This document shows, one piece after another, positions 15,649 through 26,843 of a stretch of 64,000 nt of DNA; the first letter of the stretch is position 1; each line of letters starts with the position of its first letter. Made by a program: the position numbers and the translations under genes. Under the pieces are notes generated by a model. It saw nothing but the letters and a program-made list of their open reading frames with translations. It was not told the origin of the DNA and ran no database searches. The stretch comes from Aquabacterium humicola (GTDB lineage Bacteria > Pseudomonadota > Gammaproteobacteria > Burkholderiales > Burkholderiaceae_C). The DNA lies in the NCBI RefSeq assembly GCF_030167915.1, contig NZ_JARGNB010000002.1, forward strand, positions 992,001 through 1,056,000, given 5' to 3'.

Positions 15649-17655
15649 ATGCCGCCGTTCTTCCCTGGTCCCCATCCGATGTCCCTGCATGCCTTCGAGC
15701 CGGCCCGCGCCGCGGTGAATGCACCCGGCGCGGCGGCGCTGATCGATGCGCTCGACCATGCGGCCGCGCTGATCGACGCCGAGGGTCGCGTGATGCTGGC
15801 GAACGAAGGGCTTCGCAGCCTGCTGAAGCGGGCGCTGGCGGGTTCGTCCTGGCGCGAGCGCATCACGGGAGAAGGCCTCCCGGCCTGGGACGGCGCGCTG
15901 GCCGACGCGCTGCGCGGCGTGCCCGCGGCCTGCGCGGTCTCGGTGTGCGACGACGATGGCGCCGCGCATGCGGTGGACATCCGGCTGCAGCGCATCGACG
16001 ACGCCGGCGCCCCGGCGTGCCTGCTGCTGTCGCTGCGCGAGCCGGCGCAGCAGCCGGGCGAGGACAACGAGACGCTGCGCTGGCTGGCGCGTGCCACCGC
16101 GCCGCTGACCGGCGACGACTTCTTCCGCACGCTGATGCGCAACCTGGCGACGGCCTTCGGCTTCCGCCGCGCCTTCGTCGCCGAGTGCATCGACGAACCG
16201 ACGACGCGCGTGCGCACGCTGGCGGTCTGGCAGGACGGCGACTTCCGGCCCAACTTCGAGCTGCGGCTGGCCGGCACGCCCTGCGAGCGCACGCACCGCG
16301 ACGGCCAGATCTACTGCGTCACCGAAGGCCTGGGCGACCTCTACGCCTGGCCGCGGCAGAACGGCTTCGACAGCTACCTCGGCGCGCCTATCCTCGACAC
16401 CGCCGGCCTGCACCTGATCGGCCACGTCGCCTTCATGACCACCGGGCCGATGGACCGCGCGGTGCTCGACAGCCCGCTGTTCCAGATCTTCGTCTCGCGC
16501 ACCGCCGCCGAGCTGCGGCGCAAGCGCGCCGAGGACGTGCTGCGTGCCAGCGAGGAGAGCTACCGCCTGCTGGTGGAGCACCAGAGCGAGGTGATCGTCA
16601 AGTACGACGGCGAGCGACGGCTGCTGTTCGCCAGCCCGTCGTTCTGCCGGCTGTTCGGCGTGTCGGAGCCGGCGCTGGTCGGCTGCAGCTTCCGGCCGCC
16701 GGTGGCCGAGGACGACCGCGCGCGCTTCGAGCAGGCCTGGGACGCGCTGGCCGCGCCGCCGCACGAGAGCCGCTTCGAGGAGCGGGTGTCGACGATGCAG
16801 GGCTGGCGCTGCCTGGCGTGGTCGCAGAAGGCGATGCTCGACGAGCGCGGGCACATCACCGCCGTCGTCGCGGTGGGGCGCGACGTGACCGAACGGCTGC
16901 GCGCCGAGGAACAGGGCCGCCGCCACCTGCAGCAGCTGGCGCATGTCGGCCGCATCAGCGCGATGGGCGAGATGGCCACCGCGATCGCGCACGAGCTGAA
17001 CCAGCCGCTGACGGCGCTGCGCACCTATGCCCAGGCCAGCCAGCGCCGGCTGGCCGCGGGCACCGATCCGCAGGCCCTGACCGAAGCGCTGCAGGGCATC
17101 GCGTCGCAGGCCGAACGCGCCAGCGAGATCGTGCGGCGCCTGCGCGGCTTCCTGCGCCGCGAGGAAATGCGCACCGTGCCGGTCGAGCCGAACTACATCG
17201 TGCGCGAGGTGCTGGGCCTGGCGCGGGCCGAGGCGGCGCAGTGCGGCGTGCAGCTGACGACGCGCCTGGCCGATGCCCTGCCGCAGGTCGACGTCGATTG
17301 CATCCAGATCGAGCAGGTGCTGCTGAACCTGGTGCGCAACGGCATCGAGGCGATGCAGCAGGCGGGCAGCGTGGAGCGCCGGCTGGTGCTGACCAGCGCG
17401 CTGTGCGACGGCGAGGTCCGGCTGTCGGTGCGGGACAGCGGGCCGGGCGTCGCGGCCGACGCGCGCGATTCGATCTTCGAGCCCTTCGTGTCCGACAAGC
17501 CCTCGGGCATGGGCATCGGCCTGGCGATCAGCCGTTCGATCGCCGAGGCACACCGCGGCCGCTTGTGGCTGGACGCCGAGTCAGCGCCGGGCGCGCTGTT
17601 CCACCTCGCGCTGCCGACGTGGCAGCCCGCGGTCCGCGCCGGGAGCCAGCCGTGA
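15649..17655 (+). CDS. cytoplasmic PAS-GAF-PAS sensor histidine kinase
   Basis: A 668-residue soluble kinase with no transmembrane helices. An N-terminal PAS-like domain (about 25-125), a GAF domain (about 140-290) with the TRVRTLAVWQDGDF and AGTPCER segments, a second PAS (about 305-425), HisKA with the acceptor in AIAHELNQPLTAL, and HATPase with NLVRNGIEAMQQ and DSGPGV follow in order. The HELNQPL box is that of FixL/NtrB-type kinases. The start could be ATG 15649 or ATG 15679; neither has a strong ribosome site. The stop overlaps the GTG of the FixJ-like regulator. Its GAF domain is a paralogue of the one at 618-1670, so both sensors may see related signals. Confidence 0.88.
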   Translation: MPPFFPGPHPMSLHAFEPARAAVNAPGAAALIDALDHAAALIDAEGRVMLANEGLRSLLKRALAGSSWRERITGEGLPAWDGALADALRGVPAACAVSVCDDDGAAHAVDIRLQRIDDAGAPACLLLSLREPAQQPGEDNETLRWLARATAPLTGDDFFRTLMRNLATAFGFRRAFVAECIDEPTTRVRTLAVWQDGDFRPNFELRLAGTPCERTHRDGQIYCVTEGLGDLYAWPRQNGFDSYLGAPILDTAGLHLIGHVAFMTTGPMDRAVLDSPLFQIFVSRTAAELRRKRAEDVLRASEESYRLLVEHQSEVIVKYDGERRLLFASPSFCRLFGVSEPALVGCSFRPPVAEDDRARFEQAWDALAAPPHESRFEERVSTMQGWRCLAWSQKAMLDERGHITAVVAVGRDVTERLRAEEQGRRHLQQLAHVGRISAMGEMATAIAHELNQPLTALRTYAQASQRRLAAGTDPQALTEALQGIASQAERASEIVRRLRGFLRREEMRTVPVEPNYIVREVLGLARAEAAQCGVQLTTRLADALPQVDVDCIQIEQVLLNLVRNGIEAMQQAGSVERRLVLTSALCDGEVRLSVRDSGPGVAADARDSIFEPFVSDKPSGMGIGLAISRSIAEAHRGRLWLDAESAPGALFHLALPTWQPAVRAGSQP

Positions 17656-18254
17656 AGCCGCTGGTGCATGTCGTCGACGACGAGGCCGCGGTGCGCGACG
17701 CGGTGGCGATGCTGCTCGGCTCGGTCGGCCTCGCCTGCGTGCAGTACGGCTCGGCGCAGCAGTTCCTCGCCGACTACAGGCCCGGCGGACCGGGCTGCCT
17801 GCTGCTCGACGTGCGCCTGCCCGGCATGAGCGGCCTGGAGCTGCAGGACCGCCTCGCGAAGTCCGGCTTCGCGCTGCCGGTGATCGTGATGACCGGCCAC
17901 GGCGACATCCAGATGGCCGTGCGCGCGATGCGCGCCGGCGCGCTCGACTTCATCGAGAAGCCCTTCCACGACCAGGCGCTGCTCGACCGCGTGCACGAGG
18001 CCATCGAGCGCTCGATGCGCGCCCAGGACGATGCCGGCGAGCAGGCCGAGCTGATCCAGCGTTATCAACGCCTGACCGAGCGCGAGAAGGAAGTGATGGC
18101 CAAGGTGGTGGTCGGCCGGCCGAACAAGCTGATCGCCGACGACCTGGGCGTGTCGATCCGCACCGTCGAGAGCCACCGCGCGCACATCATGGAGAAGATG
18201 CAGGCGCAGTCGCTGTCGCATCTGGTGCGCATTGCGGTCGCGGTGACGGGGTGA
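17652..18254 (+). CDS. FixJ-family response regulator
   Basis: A 200-residue regulator. The receiver (residues 4-118) has D9/D10, phospho-acceptor D53 in LLLDVRLPG, a conserved Thr in VMTGHGD and Lys in IEKPF. A LuxR-type helix-turn-helix (about 135-195) has LTEREKEVM and IADDLGVSIRTVESHR. The GTG start overlaps the kinase stop (GTGA), so the pair is translationally coupled. FixJ-like regulators respond to oxygen, redox or aromatic signals, depending on the kinase. The adjacent bufBC genes are the most obvious targets. Confidence 0.92.
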   Translation: MKPLVHVVDDEAAVRDAVAMLLGSVGLACVQYGSAQQFLADYRPGGPGCLLLDVRLPGMSGLELQDRLAKSGFALPVIVMTGHGDIQMAVRAMRAGALDFIEKPFHDQALLDRVHEAIERSMRAQDDAGEQAELIQRYQRLTEREKEVMAKVVVGRPNKLIADDLGVSIRTVESHRAHIMEKMQAQSLSHLVRIAVAVTG

Positions 18255-18440
18255 GGTGGGTCAGGCGCGTGGCTGGACGCGGGATGGCAGATTTGCGGCG
18301 CAGCCGGGCCTAAGCGCTGAACACCGCTCGCAGATGCTGGCAGGCCGCGGCGAACGGAGCCGGTCGCGCTTCCGCCGGATTGCTGGCCATGTGCGTCGCT
18401 GCGATACTGCATCGTTCCAGCGTGCCGCGGGGGTATCGCG

Positions 18441-19310
18441 ATGAAGCTTCCATCTCCACCCTCCAATCCCGTCACCGATGCCCTCGAGCAGGCGGCCGGT
18501 CAGGTCGGCGATGCCGCGGAGCAGGTGTTCGAGGCGTTGATCGGTGCCGCTGGGGAGGTGTCGCCGGAGAACGCCGAAGAGGCATTGAAGGTGCTCAAAG
18601 CGAGCCTGCTGCTGGCGATGGCCGCCCAGGAAGAAGCTCGCGGTCGCCTCGTGGCACGCGTCGACGAGGGCGTGACGAGCGTGGTCGATGTGACAGGCGC
18701 CGTGATCATGGTCAGCGTGGCCGTGTTGGTCACGATCATCGGGATCGTCGTGGCCGGCTACAAGACGACGAGTCAGGCAGCGGAGCGCGTCGCGACTGGC
18801 GTCATCCGTGTCGGCGTTGCAGTGGCGGCGTTTGCAGTGGCGCGTACCGTCGCGGAGGGCCGGGAAGTCGGGAAACGCCTGCGCGGTGAATCGGCTTCGA
18901 TCCGGACGGCGGTGGCCAACCTCGAAGCCGAGATTGGCAGACTCCGGGCCCGCAGAGATGACGCCGACCGCATCGATGCCCGGCGTCCCGAGCGCGAAGC
19001 GATGCTCGAACACCTCAGGCGGGCCGCGAGGCTGGTCGGCGAGGCAGCCGCAGCGGTCGGCGGCCGAGCGCCGGCCGGCGGCGGCGTGACCCCAGGGCAG
19101 GGAGCGACTTCCGGCGCTGGCGGTGTCGGCAGCCTGGACAGGATCGAACGCCTGGTCGACCGACTCCGGGGGGTGGCCACGCGCAGCGGCAAGCTGCCGC
19201 CGGATGTTCGCGCGCAGTTCATCGAAGTGTGCAAGCCGATGCCTCGGATGGCGCGCGCAGGGATGCTACCCAGGGTCGGCACTGCGGTTCCCCCGGGCCG
19301 GCTGAAGTAG
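18441..19310 (+). CDS. hypothetical membrane protein with coiled coil
   Basis: I do not recognise this 289-residue protein. Residues 10-75 are helical and Ala/Glu-rich; two hydrophobic helices follow at about 81-107 (VIMVSVAVLVTIIGIVVAGY) and 119-137. Residues 150-200 form an Arg/Glu-rich coiled coil, and a Gly-rich linker and a basic tail end the chain. Codon use appears less uniformly GC at third positions than in neighbouring genes, which suggests recent acquisition. ATG 18441 follows a GGGGG tract. Flanking spacers are long and no neighbour hints at function. It could be a structural or phage-shock-like membrane protein, but that is a guess. Confidence 0.6.
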   Translation: MKLPSPPSNPVTDALEQAAGQVGDAAEQVFEALIGAAGEVSPENAEEALKVLKASLLLAMAAQEEARGRLVARVDEGVTSVVDVTGAVIMVSVAVLVTIIGIVVAGYKTTSQAAERVATGVIRVGVAVAAFAVARTVAEGREVGKRLRGESASIRTAVANLEAEIGRLRARRDDADRIDARRPEREAMLEHLRRAARLVGEAAAAVGGRAPAGGGVTPGQGATSGAGGVGSLDRIERLVDRLRGVATRSGKLPPDVRAQFIEVCKPMPRMARAGMLPRVGTAVPPGRLK

Positions 19311-19669
19311 CGCGCCGCAGGTCGATTGGCGTCCGGCCCGCTCGATGCGGCCTCGGAATTCGTCCAGGCGCACCCGGAGGCCGGGGGGCTGCGCCACCGC
19401 CTTGAGATCTCCCCGCGGAGGCGCTCACGCTGCGGTGATCCAATAGCTCGCGATGGGCGCGGCCATGACCGGTCGTGGCGATCCGCCGCGGCGCCATCAG
19501 TGCACCGTCCGCGGCGATGTCGGCGAGCCACGCTCGGTGTCGAAGAACGGCATCGATGGAGGGCTCCATGCCAGCCAGGCCAGTTGCCGTCGAAGTCATT
19601 CCTTGACGCCGGTCCAGGCGGCGCCGCCAAGCTGCCGCACACTCGGGTGTCCAGACAAGGAGAACGCCC
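19311..19669. other. 359-base spacer with no supported gene
   Basis: Short frames on both strands here lack ribosome sites and recognisable protein content. Base composition resembles that of the preceding unknown gene. The right end carries AAGGAG, the ribosome site of the uspA-like gene. I see no hairpin terminator or repeat. Confidence 0.5.
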
Positions 19670-20104
19670 ATGTTCAAGAAGGTTCTGATCCCGACCGACG
19701 GCTCCGACATCGCCAACGAGGCCGGCGTGCGCGCCGTCAGCCTGGCCCGGCTGGCCGGTGCCGCCGCCACGGTGGTGTACGTGCAGGACGTCTATGCCTA
19801 CGGCGGCATCGGCGAGGCCAACGCCGCCGGCGTGCTGGCCTACACGACCGCGGCCCGCGCGCAGGGGCTGGCCGCGACGCAGAAGATCGCCGAGGCCGCG
19901 CGCGAGGCCGGCGTGCCGGTCGACACCGTGGTGGTCGAGAACCACCACACCGCCGCCGGCATCGTCGACGCGGCGCAGGCCTGCGGCGCCGACCTGATCG
20001 CGATGGGCTCGCACGGGCGCAGCGGCCTGGAGCACCTGGTGCTGGGCAGCGTCACGACCAAGGTGCTGGCGCTGTCGAAGATCCCGGTGCTGGTGCTGAA
20101 GTAG
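19670..20104 (+). CDS. universal stress protein UspA family
   Basis: A 144-residue single-domain Usp. It starts with FKKVLIPTDGSDIA, has the ATP-binding signature MGSHGRSGLEHLVLGSVT near the C-terminus (about 117-134), and ends with VPVLVLK-like strand residues. Usp proteins of this ATP-binding type accumulate under growth arrest, low oxygen or oxidative stress. AAGGAG lies nine bases before ATG 19670. It is monocistronic as far as can be seen. A GC-rich hairpin (20115-20135) follows the stop. Neighbouring FixJ-type regulation and PHB genes make low-oxygen control plausible, but no FNR-type box is visible. Confidence 0.92.
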   Translation: MFKKVLIPTDGSDIANEAGVRAVSLARLAGAAATVVYVQDVYAYGGIGEANAAGVLAYTTAARAQGLAATQKIAEAAREAGVPVDTVVVENHHTAAGIVDAAQACGADLIAMGSHGRSGLEHLVLGSVTTKVLALSKIPVLVLK

Positions 20105-20114
20105 CCTTCGGCGC

Positions 20115-20135
20115 GCGCGGCGCCCCGCGCCGCGC
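20115..20135 (+). terminator. GC hairpin after uspA-like gene
   Basis: Nine-base perfect stem GCGCGGCGC/GCGCCGCGC with a CCC loop begins 10 bases after the stop codon. No U-tract follows, so it is a weak terminator candidate or an mRNA-stabilising stem. Confidence 0.3.
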
Positions 20136-20220
20136 CCAGCCGCCCTTCGGATCGACCTGCCGTGCGGCCGCAGCGGCGGCATGACCGCCGCCGTCGCAGA
20201 ATCCGCACCAGGAGACCGAC

Positions 20221-22273
<2,053 letters not shown>

Positions 22274-22275
<2 letters not shown>

Positions 22276-22331
22276 GCCGGGGCGAACCGGGTTGAGCCGG
22301 GCTGAGCCGGGCTCAAGCCGGGCGTACCCGG
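22274..22331. repeat. short tandem GAGCCGGG-type repeats
   Basis: After the paaZ stop there are five imperfect units of about ten bases built on (T)GAGCCGGG or AACCGGG/AAGCCGGG. The array can fold into alternative GC hairpins and may act in 3'-end formation. It has the look of slipped-strand expansion. Confidence 0.55.
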
Positions 22332-22422
22332 GGGCTTGGCAGGAAACGAGGCCGGAACGACATTGCCGCCACGGCGGCGGGCAGCGATGCTGAGGGGTCC
22401 GACCACCTTCGACATCGCCGCC

Positions 22423-23115
22423 ATGAACCCACCGCTGCACATCGGCTTCCTGCTCTTTCCGATGGTCACCCAGCTCGACCTGACCGGCCCGGCCCAGGTG
22501 CTGAGCCGGGTGCCGGACGCCAAGGTCCACCTGCTGTGGAAGAACCTCGACCCGGTGCCCACCGACGTCGGCTTCACCATCAACCCGACGACGACCTTCG
22601 CGGACTGCCCGCCGCTGACGGTGCTGTGCGTGCCCGGCGGCTTCGGCATCGGCGAGCAGTTGGAGGACGCGCAGACGCTCGACTTCCTGCGCCGCCAGGC
22701 CGAAGGCGCGCGCTACGTCACGTCGGTCTGCAACGGTGCGCTGGTGCTCGGCGCCGCGGGCCTGCTCAAGGGCTATCGATCCGCCTGCCACTGGCTCTGG
22801 CGGCCGTACCTCGCCCGCTTCGGCGCCCATCCGGTGGCCGAGCGCGTCGTGCGCGACCGCAACCGCCTGTCCGGCGGCGGCGTCACCGCAGGCATCGACT
22901 TCGGCCTGGCGCTGGCCGCGGAACTGGCCGGCGACGAGCTCGCCCGGACGCTGCAGCTGGCCTTCGAATACGACCCCGCGCCGCCCTTCGATTGCGGTTC
23001 GCCGGAGAAGGCCGGCGCGGCGCGTGTCGCCCACCTGCGTGCGCTGCAGGCGGCGCGCATCGCCGCGGTGGAAGAGCGCATCGCGCGCGCGGCCGCGCGG
23101 CTGGACCTCGCCTGA
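22423..23115 (+). CDS. inhA: isonitrile hydratase-like DJ-1/PfpI protein
   Basis: A 230-residue DJ-1/PfpI superfamily protein. It begins HIGFLLFPMVTQLDLTGPAQVL, a pattern very close to Pseudomonas isonitrile hydratase (about 228 residues), which hydrates isonitriles to N-substituted formamides. The nucleophile elbow Cys is in TSVCNGALVLGAAGLL (about residue 104), and TFADCPPL and CVPGGFGIG also match the family. ATG 22423 gives the family's normal length; upstream frame residues are unrelated filler. The next gene encodes a regulator with the same fold. The true substrate could differ; many annotated members are untested. Confidence 0.85.
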   Translation: MNPPLHIGFLLFPMVTQLDLTGPAQVLSRVPDAKVHLLWKNLDPVPTDVGFTINPTTTFADCPPLTVLCVPGGFGIGEQLEDAQTLDFLRRQAEGARYVTSVCNGALVLGAAGLLKGYRSACHWLWRPYLARFGAHPVAERVVRDRNRLSGGGVTAGIDFGLALAAELAGDELARTLQLAFEYDPAPPFDCGSPEKAGAARVAHLRALQAARIAAVEERIARAAARLDLA

Positions 23116-23131
23116 GCGTGCGCCGCGATGT

Positions 23132-23160
23132 TTGACAGCCCCGGTCGCGCTGCCTATCGT
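23132..23160 (+). promoter_or_regulatory. sigma-70 promoter of the AraC/GATase regulator
   Basis: TTGACA (23132-23137), a spacer of exactly 17 bases and TATCGT (23155-23160) form a strong consensus-like promoter. It lies inside the longest possible reading frame of the next gene, so translation must start downstream, at ATG 23197. Confidence 0.7.
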
Positions 23161-23196
23161 GCTGGCAGCCACAGCGAGGAAGCCTCCTTTTCTGCC

Positions 23197-24135
23197 ATGC
23201 CGCACCGGATCGCGATGCTGGTGTTCCCGCGCTTCCAGCTGCTGGATGCGGCCGGGCCGATCGCGGCCTTCGAGGTGGCCGGGCGTTATGGCCTGCGCGT
23301 GGTCTCGCGCGACGGCGGGCCGGTGCGCAGCTCGTCGGGCATCACCTGGATCACGGATGCGCTGCCGCGCGCCAGCGAGATCGATACGCTGCTGGTGTCC
23401 GGCGGCCAGGGCGTGGACGAGGCGCTGCAGGACGACCGGCTGCTGCGCTTCGTGCGCCGCGTCGCCGCGCGTGAGCGCGCGCGTGTGGCCAGCGTCTGCT
23501 CGGGCAGCCTGCTGCTGGGCGCGGCCGGCGTGCTCGACGGCCGCAGCGCCACCACCCACTGGTCGCGCAGCGATCAGTTCCAGCAGCTGTTCCCGCAGAT
23601 CCGGCTCGACGCCGACCGCATCTTCGTGAAGCAGGGGTCGGTGTGGACCAGTGCCGGCATCAGCGCCGGCATCGACCTGGCGGTGGCGATGATCGCCGAG
23701 GACCATGGCCAGGCGCTGGCGCGCGCGGTGGCGCAGGAACTGGTCGTCTACTACCGCCGGCCGGGCGGGCAGTCGCAGTTCTCGTCGCTGCTGGCGCTGC
23801 AGGGCGGCGAGAGCCGCTTCGATGCGCTGCTCGACCACGTGCGGCGCCACCTGGCCGACCGCCACAGCGTCGAGGACCTGGCGCAGCGCGCCTGCATGAG
23901 CCCGCGCCACTTCGCGCGCGAGTTCGGCGCCCGCACCGGCGTCACGCCGGCCAAGGCGGTCGAGCGCCTGCGCGTCGAGGCGGCGCGCACCGCGCTGGAA
24001 GAAGGCGCGGCCTCGGTGCAGCGCGTGGCGCTCGACTGCGGCTTCGGTGACGTCGAGCGCATGCGGCGCAGCTTCCTGCGCCTGCTCGGCGTGCCGCCGT
24101 CGGCGCTGCGCCGCACGGCGCCGGCCGACGCCTGA
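23197..24135 (+). CDS. GlxA-type AraC-family regulator with DJ-1/PfpI domain
   Basis: A 312-residue regulator. An N-terminal DJ-1/PfpI-like ligand domain (about 1-185) has the Cys elbow SVCSGSLLLGAAGVL, and a C-terminal AraC double helix-turn-helix (about 215-305) has VEDLAQRACMSPRHFAREF and VALDCGFGDVERMRRSFLR. Family members control amino-acid, carnitine or nitrile/isonitrile pathways. The adjacent isonitrile-hydratase-like gene is a probable target. The start at 23197 is chosen because a near-consensus promoter occupies 23132-23160, which rules out the longer frame from 23128. Confidence 0.9.
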   Translation: MPHRIAMLVFPRFQLLDAAGPIAAFEVAGRYGLRVVSRDGGPVRSSSGITWITDALPRASEIDTLLVSGGQGVDEALQDDRLLRFVRRVAARERARVASVCSGSLLLGAAGVLDGRSATTHWSRSDQFQQLFPQIRLDADRIFVKQGSVWTSAGISAGIDLAVAMIAEDHGQALARAVAQELVVYYRRPGGQSQFSSLLALQGGESRFDALLDHVRRHLADRHSVEDLAQRACMSPRHFAREFGARTGVTPAKAVERLRVEAARTALEEGAASVQRVALDCGFGDVERMRRSFLRLLGVPPSALRRTAPADA

Positions 24136-24185
24136 GTCGGGGACTACACTGCCGCGAACCGGCGTGATCGTTGTGCGCCGCCCCC

Positions 24186-26777
24186 ATGCCCGAGCACGCT
24201 GGCGCCTGCGTCTATCGATTCGCCCAGTTCGAGCTGCAGCCGGCCGAGCGCCGGTTGCTGGCCGGGGGCGAGCCGGCCGTGCTCACGCCGCGGGCGTTCG
24301 ACGTGCTGCTGGCCCTCGTCGAGCGCGCGAACCACCTCGTGACCAAGGACGAGCTGCACGAGCGGGTGTGGCCCGGGCTGATCGTCGAGGACAACAACCT
24401 GCAGCAGCAGATCGCGGTGCTGCGCCGCCTGGTCGGCGCCGACGCGATCAGCACGGTCACCGGTCGCGGCTACCGCTTCGAGCTGCAGCCGCAGCGGCTG
24501 CCGGAGCGCCGCGCGCCGCCGTCGGCGCCGGGGCGGCTGCCGGTGCAGCTGACCTCGTTCATCGGCCGCGAACGCGAGATCGCCGAGACCGCGCGGCTGC
24601 TCGCCGCATCGCGGCTGCTCACTTTGGTCGGCATGGGGGGCATCGGCAAGACGCGCCTGTCGCTGCGGCTGGCCGCCGATGCCGAGCACGCCGGCCCGGA
24701 AGGCGCGTGCTTCGTCGATCTCGCGCCGCTGCGCGATCCGTCGCTGGTCGCGAACCAGGTCGCGCAGGCGCTCGGTGTGCAGGAGGAGGCCGGGCGCGCG
24801 GTGATGGACACGCTGTGCGCGCACCTGCAGGCAAGCCGCGCCTTGATCGTGCTCGACAACTGCGAGCACCTGATCGACGCCTGCGCCGCGCTGTGCGATG
24901 GGCTGCTGCGCGCCGCGCCGGCCCTGCGCATCCTGGCCACCAGCCGCGAACCGCTGCGCGTGCCCGGCGAGCAGCTCTATGCCCTGCTGCCGATGGGCGT
25001 GGAGCCGCAGGGCGGCGCGGACGCGGCCGAGTCGGGCGACGCCGTGCGGCTGTTCGTCGATCGCGCGCGGCTGCACCAGCCCGGCTTCATGCCCGGCGCG
25101 GGCGAGCTGCCGCTGCTGGCCGAGGTCTGCACCCGCCTGGAGGGCATCCCGCTGGCGCTGGAGCTCGCCGCGGCGCGCATGCGCACGCTGTCGATCGGCG
25201 ACATCAACCGCCGCCTGCGCGACCGCTTCAGGCTGCTCGCCGATGGCGGTCGCGTGCTGGTCGAGCGCCAGCGCACGCTGCGCGCGCTGCTCGACTGGTC
25301 CTGGGAGCTGCTGTCGCCCGAGGAGCGCGTGCTGTGCGAGCGCCTGAGCGTGTTCTGCGGCGGTTTCGACGGGGCCGCCGCCGAGGCGGTCTGCGGCGAT
25401 GCGCCGCTGGCGCCCGAGGGCATCGCCGACCTGCTGTCGTCGCTCGCCGACAAGTCGCTGGTGCTGGCCGTGCCCTCGCGCGACGTCACGCGCTACCGCA
25501 TGCTCGAGACGATGCGCGACTACGCGCGCGACAAGCTCGCGGCGCGCGGCGAGGTCGAAGCGACGTCGCAGCGCCACTGCCATCACTTCCTGGCCGTCGC
25601 CAAGGCGGCCAACCAGGGCGTGCGGGGCCCGCAGCAGGGGGCCTGGACCGAGCGCATCGAGGCCGAGCTCGACAACCTGCGCGCGGCCATCGACCTGGCG
25701 CTGTCGGGCGGCGTCGATCCGATCGTGGCGGTGAAGTTCGAGGTCGCGCTGCTGAAGTTCCGTCTGGTGCGCGGCCATGTCGGCGAGGGCCGCAAGCTCA
25801 TCCATGCCGCACTCGAGCTGCCCGCGGTGCGCGCCGCCGACGTGGCCCATGCCCACGCGTTGTACGTGGCCGCCGGACTGGCGGCCAACCAGGGCGACTG
25901 CGCGGAGGCGGCGCGGCTGCTGCAGGCCTGCCTGGCGCTGCGCCGCGGCATCGGCAACCCCGTCGACACCGCGGCGACGCTGTCGACGCTGGCGCTGCTC
26001 CGGCTGCAGGAGGGCGACGCGGTGCGCGCACGCGAAGGCGAGGAGGCGGCGCTGGCGATCTTCCGCGAGCTCGGCGACCGCATCGGCGAAGCGATCGGCC
26101 TGCTGCACCTCGGCCAGATCGAGATGTTCGTCGACGACGACGGCCGGGCGCAGGAGCGCCTGGAGGCCTGCCTGGCGATCGCCCGCGAGCTCGGCCACGC
26201 CGAAGTGCGCAGCGAGTGCGAGCGCATGCTGGGCGAGCTGGCGCTCGAGCACGGCGACGTCGCCGGCGCGCGCCTGCGCTTCGGCTCCTCGCTGGCGGCA
26301 TGCCGGGAGGCGGGCGATCGGCGCAACGAGGCGATCTCGCTGTGCTGCATGGCGCGCGCCGACCTCGCCGCCGGCGACACCGCGCAGGCGCGTGGCCAGC
26401 TCGAGACCTCGATGCGTGTGTTCCAGGGCCTGGGGATGAAGCCCGAGATGGTCGCGTGCCTGGAGGACTTCGCCGCGCTGGCGCAGGCCTGCGGCGACCC
26501 CGGGCACGCCGTGCGCCTGTATGCCACGGCCTCCGCGGCGCGCGAGCGGCTGAGCCTGATGCGCACGCCGCGCGCCGAGCGCCGGCTGCACGGCGCACTG
26601 GCGCGGGCAGCGGGCGCGCTGGCCGACGCCGACTTCCAGGCGGCGCAGCGCCAGGGCTGCAATGCGCGGCTCGACGACGGCGTGCGCGACGCGCTTGCGG
26701 CGGCGGCGGCGGTGACGGCGTTGACGGGCGTGGCGGCATTGCCGGCACAAGTCAGGCCTGGGCGGAACACGCGCTGA
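24186..26777 (+). CDS. winged-helix/NTPase/TPR transcriptional regulator
   Basis: An 863-residue multidomain regulator. An OmpR-type winged helix (about 10-105; LTPRAFDVLLALVE, VTGRGYRFEL) is followed by an NB-ARC/AAA NTPase (about 120-480). The P-loop is VGMGGIGKTRLS and the Walker B-like strand is LIVLDNCEHL; GIPLALELAAARMR is the usual downstream motif. The C-terminal 350 residues are TPR-like helices. This is the signal-transduction-ATPase architecture that senses an inducer through the TPR region and binds DNA through the N-terminal domain. ATG 24186 is preferred to the TTG at 24171. It ends 66 bases before the end of the convergent gene. The target is unknown. Confidence 0.85.
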   Translation: MPEHAGACVYRFAQFELQPAERRLLAGGEPAVLTPRAFDVLLALVERANHLVTKDELHERVWPGLIVEDNNLQQQIAVLRRLVGADAISTVTGRGYRFELQPQRLPERRAPPSAPGRLPVQLTSFIGREREIAETARLLAASRLLTLVGMGGIGKTRLSLRLAADAEHAGPEGACFVDLAPLRDPSLVANQVAQALGVQEEAGRAVMDTLCAHLQASRALIVLDNCEHLIDACAALCDGLLRAAPALRILATSREPLRVPGEQLYALLPMGVEPQGGADAAESGDAVRLFVDRARLHQPGFMPGAGELPLLAEVCTRLEGIPLALELAAARMRTLSIGDINRRLRDRFRLLADGGRVLVERQRTLRALLDWSWELLSPEERVLCERLSVFCGGFDGAAAEAVCGDAPLAPEGIADLLSSLADKSLVLAVPSRDVTRYRMLETMRDYARDKLAARGEVEATSQRHCHHFLAVAKAANQGVRGPQQGAWTERIEAELDNLRAAIDLALSGGVDPIVAVKFEVALLKFRLVRGHVGEGRKLIHAALELPAVRAADVAHAHALYVAAGLAANQGDCAEAARLLQACLALRRGIGNPVDTAATLSTLALLRLQEGDAVRAREGEEAALAIFRELGDRIGEAIGLLHLGQIEMFVDDDGRAQERLEACLAIARELGHAEVRSECERMLGELALEHGDVAGARLRFGSSLAACREAGDRRNEAISLCCMARADLAAGDTAQARGQLETSMRVFQGLGMKPEMVACLEDFAALAQACGDPGHAVRLYATASAARERLSLMRTPRAERRLHGALARAAGALADADFQAAQRQGCNARLDDGVRDALAAAAAVTALTGVAALPAQVRPGRNTR

Positions 26778-26843
26778 TCGCGCATGAGCGGGCGCCGGGT
26801 GCACGCGGCACCCGCGCCCGCGATCGCGATCGCAGGCGGCCGG

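Noticed and set aside
14530-17553. A 1007-residue minus-strand frame across the kinase and bufB
   Set aside because: It is the antisense shadow of the PAS-GAF-PAS kinase and a wrong frame of bufB; it shows no domains.
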